From assembly GCA_017383945.1 (NCBI GenBank), contig JAFNUQ010000087.1, forward strand, positions 1 to 11,254: a DNA stretch of 11,254 bases, given 5' to 3'. Below, in pieces: positions 6,457-11,254 of the stretch (its first letter is position 1; the number at the start of each line of letters is the position of its first letter). This DNA is from Bacteroidales bacterium. GTDB lineage: Bacteria > Bacteroidota > Bacteroidia > Bacteroidales > UBA932. The notes under the pieces were generated by a model that ran no database searches, was not told the DNA's origin, and was given only the letters and a program-made list of their open reading frames with translations. The position numbers were made by a program, and so were the translations under genes.

Positions 6457-7194
6457 ATGAAAAAACGTACTATCATAGCTCTTGTCTCGATACTTCTGAT
6501 TGCAGTAATCTGCATTATCGGAAATATAATAACTGTGGCCGAAAAGATCTCGGAGATGAGTCCTTGGCTTGGATATGCTTTCTATGCTATACTCCTGGTA
6601 CTGACTGTGTTATATGTACTGTGGCCGACTCTGAAAATCATCTTTACGCCTGAGCTGAAACCTGCCGGAGAGGAGATTACACCCGAGGAGAAAAAGGAAA
6701 CCGATGAAATCGTGAAGAAGACTGCAAGGAATGTATTTATCTTGACTTCGATTTCTCAGAATGGGGCTCTGGATATCTTCAGCAGCTTGAGCATGAATAT
6801 TTCTATGATCAACAAGATTGTGGAGATGAGAGGGAAGCGTCCGTCGTTTGGGCAGCTCCTCAGGCTTTATACGCGCGTGGCTGCATCGTCGGTGCTGATT
6901 GCCTCTGCAGACGAGGCCCTCAATGAGATTAATCTGGGCGAATTGCTCGGCCTCTCGGGCATTAACGTGACCGCCGCGATATTCAAATCCGCGACCAATG
7001 GCATGCTCAATGCCTATGTCACATTGCGCGTCGGGATGACCACGCTGCGCTATCTTGAGGAGGGCAGTGAAGCATTCAAAGCCAACAAATCTGCAATCCG
7101 CAAGGAAGTGCGCCGCGCAGCAATCAAGCGTCTCCCGCTCGTCGTCGCCACCGGCGTGAAGGATAGTGTCTTCGGGGTGAAGAATTGGTTTTAA
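6457..7194 (+). CDS. DUF697 domain-containing membrane protein
   Basis: I place the start at the ATG at 6457 (MKKRTII), giving 245 residues; an in-frame TTG at 6430 lies upstream of the probable -7 box and adds no conserved sequence. Two transmembrane helices fall at about residues 5-25 and 38-62, with a short loop between. An acidic and lysine-rich linker (about 70-90, EEITPEEKKE) follows, then a DUF697-like region (about 95-200) containing SISQNGALDIF, a INKIVEMRGKRPSF segment resembling the usual IAELYG-RP motif, GLSGINVTAAIF and GMLNAYVTLRVG. The C-terminus is basic (IRKEVRRAAIKR). DUF697 occurs in YcjF-type membrane proteins and attached to some GTPases; no GTPase domain is present here and the function is unknown. 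It diverges from lemA, and its stop shares bases with the ZIP gene stop. G/C content rises visibly in the 3' half. Confidence 0.72.
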   Translation: MKKRTIIALVSILLIAVICIIGNIITVAEKISEMSPWLGYAFYAILLVLTVLYVLWPTLKIIFTPELKPAGEEITPEEKKETDEIVKKTARNVFILTSISQNGALDIFSSLSMNISMINKIVEMRGKRPSFGQLLRLYTRVAASSVLIASADEALNEINLGELLGLSGINVTAAIFKSATNGMLNAYVTLRVGMTTLRYLEEGSEAFKANKSAIRKEVRRAAIKRLPLVVATGVKDSVFGVKNWF

Positions 7195-7937
7195 CCCTCC
7201 ACCAGGAGCATAAAGAGGAAGCCGATGAGCAGGGCAAAGCTGGCGGATTTCTGGTGGCCGTGAGAGTGGGTTTCAGGGATCATTTCGTCGCTGACAACAT
7301 AGAGCATCGAGCCTCCGGCAAATGCGAGCATAGCAGGCAGAAGCAACTGTGAGATGCCGCCTAGTGCATAGCCTATCCAGATGCCGACAATCTCCAGCAG
7401 ACCGATGCAAAGCGAAATAATCACCGTGCGGGTGCGGCTGACTCCGGCGAGCAGCAGGGGAGCGATGATGACCATTGTCTCAGGCACATTCTGGATGGAG
7501 ATACCGATCGTCACGCCCCAGGCGTTGGAGATGTCCTCCGCGTTAAATCCCACACCAGCGGCAATGCCTTCCGGGAGCTTGTGCAGGGCGATTGCAAGTA
7601 CAAACAACATGACCTTGTTGATGCTTGCGTTGCCCTTGTGCTTCTCCGGCTCCAAGCCTGTAATGCTGTGAAGGTGAGGGGTGAGCAGGTCAAGCAGATT
7701 TAGAAACAGCGCGCCCACCAGTACTCCTACAACTACAATCCACATATTGCCGTCATCACAAAGCTCTGCTGACGGAAGAATGAGTCCCAGGATCGCGGCG
7801 GATAACATCACGCCGGCGCAGAAGCCCATAATGGCGTCGCTCCACTTGTGAGGTATATTCTTGAAGAAAAATCCGAGTCCTGCGCCAAGCAGTGTAGATC
7901 CGCAGAGACCCAGTGCGCTGATCCATACAGGATTCAT
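7191..7937 (-). CDS. ZIP family divalent metal transporter (GufA/ZupT-like)
   Basis: The 248-residue protein is very hydrophobic, with about eight membrane segments, the family number. The metal path is marked by HKLPEGIAAGVGF in helix 4 (His119, Glu123) and IQNVPETM in helix 5 (Gln149, Asn150, Glu153), with GGSMLYVVSDEMIPE near the C-terminus. A short histidine cluster, HSHGH, precedes the last helix, and another His-containing loop (HLHS near 88-91) lies in the cytoplasmic region after helix 3, as in other ZIPs. ZIP proteins move zinc, iron or manganese into the cytoplasm. One oddity is Lys120 where many ZIPs have Asn in HNxPEG. The metal cannot be predicted. It follows the DUF819 gene by 4 bases and is the last gene of the mnmA operon; its stop overlaps that of the convergent DUF697 gene. 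Confidence 0.92.
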   Translation of the reverse strand: MNPVWISALGLCGSTLLGAGLGFFFKNIPHKWSDAIMGFCAGVMLSAAILGLILPSAELCDDGNMWIVVVGVLVGALFLNLLDLLTPHLHSITGLEPEKHKGNASINKVMLFVLAIALHKLPEGIAAGVGFNAEDISNAWGVTIGISIQNVPETMVIIAPLLLAGVSRTRTVIISLCIGLLEIVGIWIGYALGGISQLLLPAMLAFAGGSMLYVVSDEMIPETHSHGHQKSASFALLIGFLFMLLVEG

Positions 7938-7941
7938 AATA

Positions 7942-9090
7942 TTATAGATTGTTTAGTAGTTGATAAATGATAAATCCAAGGTAATTGCCCACAGCAAAGC
8001 CCATTACGCCGTTGGTGATGCCAGGGATGATAGCGTTTTTGTTTTTCATTGAAGCTGCAATCATTGGCACTGTGATGGGCGAATTAATGAGGGTGTTGGA
8101 TGTAATGACAGTTGTGTCTGCATCAATCTTGAGCAAGCGCGCAAGCAGAAGCATCAGGAAGAAAGAGCCGAATATTACAAATGCCTGGAATAGCAGGATA
8201 AACAGGCTGCTCTCCAGATCAATCTTGCTCAGATCGGCCATTGACGCCATTACAAGGCAGAAAATGTAGATCAAGTACATACCGGCATCGTAGCTCTTGT
8301 CCCAGCTCTTTACCTCTTTTGTAAAGCTGAGAAGAAGGCTGATTGTACTCAAGCTCAAAATGATGACAATCATAAAATACTCTTCCTTGAAAAGCTTGGT
8401 CAGACCGAGTGAGATGCCTGTAATAAGAGCTGCTGCGCCTAGGATCTTAAGTAGCTGGATGATAGAAGATTTCTTTGCAAAATCCTTATATGGATTCTGT
8501 GATTGAGTGTCTAGCTGCAGATCGCTCTGGGCTTCCATGCTGGTGTTGACACCGATAAATCTTCTGGCTATCTTGATGCCGCCGCCCATCAGGAAAAGAA
8601 GATAGATGAAGCAGATGATGATATCACAAGTGGACAGTAGGACAAATGTGGTATTGTCCATACCGAGCATGAGCTTTATTGCTGCCAGGTTGCCGGATCC
8701 GCCGGTATAAAGTCCGCTCAATGCGGCTCCCATAATAGGGCCTTCTGAGCCAAACCTGTCACCCACAAGAATGAATCCTATCGCAACCATCAGGAGCACG
8801 GAAAAAACTCCGGTTACAAAACTCACGAGGCTTTGCTTTGCTGAGAAATTCTTGAAATTGCAGCCAAAGAGCATCATCGGGATTGCAAGAGGTACCAGAA
8901 CCTCAGAAAGAGAGTTCTGCAAGCCGTCCAGGCCCTGAGGAAGTATCCTGAGATTGGTAACCAGTACACCAAGTATGTAAAGGACCAGAACCGGTCCGAT
9001 CTTGCCAAGAATCTTTACCTTTCCACAAGCCCAAAGCACTGCTGCAGGGGCAAGAAGATAAAAGAGTATAACCGCAATTGTAGTAATCAT
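7942..9090 (-). CDS. DUF819 family integral membrane protein
   Basis: The 382-residue protein has roughly ten hydrophobic segments and belongs to the DUF819 (YjcL-like) family. Two conserved glycine-rich regions mark it: SGLYTGGSGNLAAI (about 125-138), and a C-terminal half containing SNTLINSPITVPMIAASM (331-348) followed by PGITNGVMGFAVGNYLG (356-372). They lie in the two halves of the protein, which resembles the inverted-repeat design of secondary transporters. A polar loop (about 182-208) separates the halves. The substrate is unknown, and any transport activity is inferred from topology and family. The start is the ATG 10 bases after the mnmA stop; the ZIP gene begins 4 bases after its own stop. 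Shared transcription with a metal transporter is the only context clue to its role. Confidence 0.88.
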   Translation of the reverse strand: MITTIAVILFYLLAPAAVLWACGKVKILGKIGPVLVLYILGVLVTNLRILPQGLDGLQNSLSEVLVPLAIPMMLFGCNFKNFSAKQSLVSFVTGVFSVLLMVAIGFILVGDRFGSEGPIMGAALSGLYTGGSGNLAAIKLMLGMDNTTFVLLSTCDIIICFIYLLFLMGGGIKIARRFIGVNTSMEAQSDLQLDTQSQNPYKDFAKKSSIIQLLKILGAAALITGISLGLTKLFKEEYFMIVIILSLSTISLLLSFTKEVKSWDKSYDAGMYLIYIFCLVMASMADLSKIDLESSLFILLFQAFVIFGSFFLMLLLARLLKIDADTTVITSNTLINSPITVPMIAASMKNKNAIIPGITNGVMGFAVGNYLGFIIYQLLNNL

Positions 9091-9100
9091 TTGTCAAAAA

Positions 9101-10390
9101 TTATTTGTTGATGACGCCGCTCCCTACCATCTCTCCATCGCACTCATACCACACCGCAAATTGCCCTGCGGTAATGCCTCTTTGAGGACGGTCAAACAAG
9201 ATAAACAAGCCGTTTTCTCTCATCAGCAGAGTAGCGTCTTCAAGAGGTTGACGGTAGCGGATGCGCACTCTATAGCGCCTTTGCTCACCGATGCTCATCC
9301 TCAGGTCCGGACGTATCCAGTGGATCTCATCTGTGTTAATCTTCAGACAGCTGCGTCTCAGCCCCTTATGAGCGTCTCCCTCTCCGACATAAATAATATT
9401 TCTGTCTATATCAGTCGAGATGACAAAAACGGGCTCGCTATGTCCACCGATACCAAGCCCCTTGCGCTGCCCGATCGTATAGAACTGCGCCCCCTCGTGA
9501 CGTCCAATAATCTTGCCATGAGGGTGAGCTTTGTATCTGGTTTTCTTGATGTGTTTCTTGCCCGAGCGGTAGGTCTCTGTCTGGAATTCTATGTCGCTGT
9601 AATCCAGAGGAGTAGCAAGCTCTTCTAGCTCCTCATCGCTGAGTGTGCAGCCTTTGCTCAGCAGCTCTTGAGATCTGCTGTATGCGGCAGAATCGGCATA
9701 ATACTGGTCGTAAATCTCCACTACATCGCCTTCTACCGACGCGAGCTTCTGCTGCAGGAAAACAGGCAGGTCGACTTTGCCCACAAAGCAGATGCCTTGC
9801 GAATCCTTCTTCTCTGCTGAAGGCAGGTCCGCTTCCTTGGCGAGACGTCTGACTTCGCCTTTGCAGATATCACCGATAGGGAATAGGGCAGTGCTGAGCT
9901 GCTCCTGGTTGAGCTGGCAGAGGAAGTAGCTCTGGTCTTTGTTGGGGTCGCTGCCTTCAAGGATGCGGCAAGTTCCGTCCGGGAGCGTTTCCTTGCGGCA
10001 ATAGTGCCCTGTTGCGACCATATCTGCGCCTAGGCTTTGCGCTGCCTTCCAGAATGCGTCAAACTTGATTTCGCGGTTGCAGAGCACGTCAGGGTTAGGG
10101 GTGCGGCCGCGCGAGTATTCGCCAAACATATAGTCGACCACGCGCTTGCGGTATTCCTTGCTCAGGTCCACGAAATAAAAAGGAATGCCGATTTTGCGAG
10201 CTACAAGCTCTGCGACAAAGCGGTCCTCTTCCCATTCGCAATCGCCGTGAAGCGTGCCCTCGGTGTCGTGCCAGTTCTGCATAAACATAGCAAATACGTC
10301 ATATCCCTGCTGCTTTAGAAGCAGCGCGGCCACGCTGGAATCTACTCCACCGGAGAGTCCGATGCATATTTTAGGCTTTTTTACACTCAT
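9101..10390 (-). CDS. mnmA: tRNA-specific 2-thiouridylase MnmA
   Basis: MnmA activates U34 of Lys, Glu and Gln tRNAs with ATP and replaces the 2-oxygen by sulfur, which keeps decoding of A/G-ending codons accurate. The N-terminal PP-loop is clear (GLSGGVDSS, residues 11-19), followed by FMQNW. The catalytic cysteine is Cys104 in PNPDVLCNREIKF and the second, persulfide-bearing cysteine is Cys201 in DSQGICFVG. TGHY, DQSYFL and TIGQRKGLGIGG are all present. At 429 residues the protein is about 60 longer than E. coli MnmA; the extra sequence is one block at about 227-288, before GKIIGRHEGAQF, and contains several Tyr, Glu and Lys residues. The start ATG is directly upstream of the conserved sequence. 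It is first in a minus-strand operon with the DUF819 and ZIP genes and diverges from cdd. Confidence 0.97.
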   Translation of the reverse strand: MSVKKPKICIGLSGGVDSSVAALLLKQQGYDVFAMFMQNWHDTEGTLHGDCEWEEDRFVAELVARKIGIPFYFVDLSKEYRKRVVDYMFGEYSRGRTPNPDVLCNREIKFDAFWKAAQSLGADMVATGHYCRKETLPDGTCRILEGSDPNKDQSYFLCQLNQEQLSTALFPIGDICKGEVRRLAKEADLPSAEKKDSQGICFVGKVDLPVFLQQKLASVEGDVVEIYDQYYADSAAYSRSQELLSKGCTLSDEELEELATPLDYSDIEFQTETYRSGKKHIKKTRYKAHPHGKIIGRHEGAQFYTIGQRKGLGIGGHSEPVFVISTDIDRNIIYVGEGDAHKGLRRSCLKINTDEIHWIRPDLRMSIGEQRRYRVRIRYRQPLEDATLLMRENGLFILFDRPQRGITAGQFAVWYECDGEMVGSGVINK

Positions 10391-10400
10391 ATTAAATGCG

Positions 10401-10434
10401 AAAATAACTAAAAATAGCTAAAATCATCTAAAAA
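10401..10434. repeat. Phased A-tract repeat in the mnmA-cdd intergenic region
   Basis: Four A-tracts of three to four or more bases begin at 10401, 10411, 10421 and 10431, exactly 10 bases apart. The first three units read AAAATAACTA, AAAATAGCTA and AAATCATCTA. The spacing is close to one helical turn, so the tracts are in phase and should bend the DNA. They lie just upstream of the cdd -7 box and just upstream of the mnmA start. Confidence 0.65.
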
Positions 10435-10437
10435 TGT

Positions 10438-10445
10438 TATATTTG
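10438..10445 (+). promoter_or_regulatory. Candidate -7 promoter element of cdd
   Basis: The plus strand reads TATATTTG, a full match to TAnnTTTG, with 20 bases between it and the cdd ATG. The predicted leader is about 15 bases. No -33 TTG is evident; the phased A-tracts immediately upstream may substitute as an UP-like element. Confidence 0.52.
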
Positions 10446-10465
10446 AGATTGCTAACTACTTCTCT

Positions 10466-10939
10466 ATGACTACTAAAGAAATCAATATCCAGTATCAGGA
10501 GTACACTTCTATTGAAGAGCTCAATGCAGAAGACAGAGAGCTCGCGCAGGCAGCCGTTGAGGCGATGAGTGGAGCATATGCTCCTTATTCGCATTTTCAC
10601 GTCGGAGCTGCAGTGAGATTATCTACAGGCAAAATCGTTAAAGGAGCAAATCAAGAAAATGCAGCATTCCCTTCAGGCCTATGTGCCGAGAGGACTGCAA
10701 TGTTTGCCGCCGGTGCAAAATATCCAGATAAGGATATGCGCAGCATTGCTATCGCCGGTGGCGTATATGGCAAGTTGGGCAAGCATCCGGCAACTCCTTG
10801 TGGCGCATGTCGTCAGGTGATGGCGCAATATCAGACCAAGGCGGGTAAACCGCTTAGTGTGATAATGGTTGCAGATGGTAAAATCTGGAAGTTTGAGAAA
10901 GTTGATGACTTGCTCCCGATGATTTTTAATAGTATTTAA
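10466..10939 (+). CDS. cdd: Cytidine deaminase
   Basis: This zinc enzyme hydrolyses cytidine and deoxycytidine to uridine and deoxyuridine in pyrimidine salvage. The 157-residue protein is the short, tetramer-forming type. The substrate-binding segment APYSHFHVGAA is at about 39-49, followed by GANQENAAFPSGLCAERTA. The zinc ligands are Cys73, Cys112 and Cys115 (in PCGACRQV), and Glu75 is the proton-shuttling catalytic glutamate. All are intact. The first 20 or so residues are a little longer than in the Bacillus enzyme. The start is the only ATG between the -7 box and the conserved region. The SRP RNA promoter begins just after the stop codon, so cdd has little room for its own terminator and may read into the RNA gene. 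Confidence 0.97.
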   Translation: MTTKEINIQYQEYTSIEELNAEDRELAQAAVEAMSGAYAPYSHFHVGAAVRLSTGKIVKGANQENAAFPSGLCAERTAMFAAGAKYPDKDMRSIAIAGGVYGKLGKHPATPCGACRQVMAQYQTKAGKPLSVIMVADGKIWKFEKVDDLLPMIFNSI

Positions 10940-10949
10940 AAATTTTTAC

Positions 10950-10957
10950 TACCTTTG
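10950..10957 (+). promoter_or_regulatory. Candidate -7 promoter element of the SRP RNA gene
   Basis: TACCTTTG matches TAnnTTTG and lies 5 bases before the first base of the RNA's terminal helix at 10963. Because the RNA's 5' end can be inferred from its pairing, this box helps calibrate the other -7 boxes in the window. Confidence 0.68.
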
Positions 10958-10962
10958 TGCTC

Positions 10963-11059
10963 GGGAAAGTCGTACACGACCAGCTCCCTCTCAATTCCCC
11001 CAGGACCGGAAGGTAGCAAGGGTCGGAGGTCGTAGCGGTGCGATGTGCTAAGCTTTCCC
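10963..11059 (+). ncRNA. ffs: Signal recognition particle RNA, small bacterial type (4.5S)
   Basis: The RNA forms the scaffold that binds Ffh and targets membrane and secreted proteins. The conserved apical domain is unmistakable: CCAGGACC, a GGAA tetraloop at 11008-11011, then GGTAGCAAGGG, containing the AGG and AGCA sides of the Ffh-binding internal loop. Lower stem pairs include CGACC (10977-10981) with GGTCG (11028-11032), and the ends close as GGGAAAG (10963-10969) with CTTTCCC (11053-11059). No Alu domain is present, so this is the short form, about 97 bases. The ends are inferred from the closing helix and the promoter and may be off by a few bases. Confidence 0.93.
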
Positions 11060-11066
11060 TTTTTTT
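11053..11066 (+). terminator. T-run at the 3' end of the SRP RNA
   Basis: The 3' strand of the closing helix (CTTTCCC) is followed directly by seven T residues (11060-11066). The closing helix of the RNA plus this T-run could act as an intrinsic terminator, although the long imperfect stem differs from a typical compact hairpin. The leading part of the T-run might remain on the mature RNA or be trimmed. Confidence 0.45.
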
Positions 11067-11095
11067 GTTTCTTGATATCAATACCCACCAATAAT

Positions 11096-11254
11096 ATGAA
11101 AAAGATCTTTAAACCGCTTTTGTGTGCTTTATGCGTGGCTTCCTGCGCACCTAAACAAGCAGATTTTGCAGATTTCTATCCCATCGGTCCTGTAGCCTTT
11201 ACAGAAGTGCAGCTTGCCGACGAGTTTTGGAGCGATAGACTTCAGGCGAGTAGG
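11096..11254 (+). CDS. GH127-like (beta-L-arabinofuranosidase family) lipoprotein, N-terminal part
   Basis: Only the first 53 codons are visible; the frame is open to the right edge. Residues 1-16 form a lipoprotein signal peptide with a basic start (MKKIFK), a hydrophobic core and the lipobox VASC, which would place the lipidated cysteine at position 17. The mature start APKQADFADFYP is followed by PVAFTEVQLADEFWSDRLQ, resembling the N-terminal strand of GH127 (old DUF1680) enzymes, where a PV-FT-V-L-D-FW-R pattern is usual. Characterised family members remove beta-L-arabinofuranose from plant glycans. I see no acidic run straight after the cysteine of the kind linked to surface export, so the protein may stay periplasm-facing. 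With so little sequence, the enzyme identity is provisional and the substrate unknown. I see no -7 box between the SRP RNA and this start. Confidence 0.6.
   Translation, partial: MKKIFKPLLCALCVASCAPKQADFADFYPIGPVAFTEVQLADEFWSDRLQASR

Noticed and set aside
9161..9628. A 155-codon plus-strand frame opposite mnmA
   Set aside because: It lies wholly antisense to strongly conserved mnmA sequence and shows no recognisable domain.
10391..10440. A -7 box for mnmA on the minus strand (TATTTTCG at 10399-10406)
   Set aside because: It has one mismatch to TAnnTTTG and lies only 8 bases from the start codon, too close to be functional by the spacing seen elsewhere.

Overview
The window looks like ordinary chromosome from a member of the Bacteroidota, most likely the order Bacteroidales. 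Three things point there. Several intergenic regions carry a TAnnTTTG element at a fixed short distance from a gene start, which is the Bacteroidetes -7 promoter consensus. Start codons are preceded by A/T-rich sequence with no clear Shine-Dalgarno motif. The gene content also fits: short-chain-type threonine dehydrogenase, LemA with TPM proteins, DUF819, a long MnmA, and a GH127-like lipoprotein. I see no insertion sequence, integrase, phage gene, tRNA or CRISPR array, and no gene-free stretch longer than about 160 bases.

Layout, left to right. Bases 1-176 are the end of a Bcp-type peroxiredoxin, followed 21 bases later by a ferritin (198-722); both belong to iron and oxidative-stress defence. 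Glycine C-acetyltransferase (kbl, minus, 728-1915) and an L-threonine 3-dehydrogenase of the short-chain type (plus, 1996-2949) diverge from a compact shared promoter region. Together they convert threonine to glycine and acetyl-CoA. A glutamine synthetase (2951-4453) follows the dehydrogenase after one base and probably shares its transcript. A perfect 18-bp hairpin (4457-4496) separates it from a convergent minus-strand operon of lemA, a short TPM protein and a secreted glycine-rich TPM protein (6329 down to 4514). A DUF697 membrane protein (6457-7194) diverges from lemA. A second minus-strand operon runs from mnmA (10390) through a DUF819 membrane protein to a ZIP metal transporter that ends at 7191, and shares the bases of its stop codon with the DUF697 gene. 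Cytidine deaminase (10466-10939), the small SRP RNA (about 10963-11059) and the first 53 codons of a GH127-like lipoprotein (from 11096) close the window.

How it works together: the left half joins threonine catabolism to nitrogen assimilation, the middle is a membrane and envelope module of unknown function, and the right half is mostly housekeeping (tRNA thiolation, pyrimidine salvage, protein targeting) with two transporters. Nothing here is a clear new system. The least understood parts are the lemA/TPM/TPM cluster with its divergent DUF697 neighbour and the DUF819-ZIP pair behind mnmA. The most informative regulatory signals are the overlapping kbl/dehydrogenase promoters, the phased A-tracts upstream of cdd and mnmA, and the regular short leaders implied by the -7 boxes.
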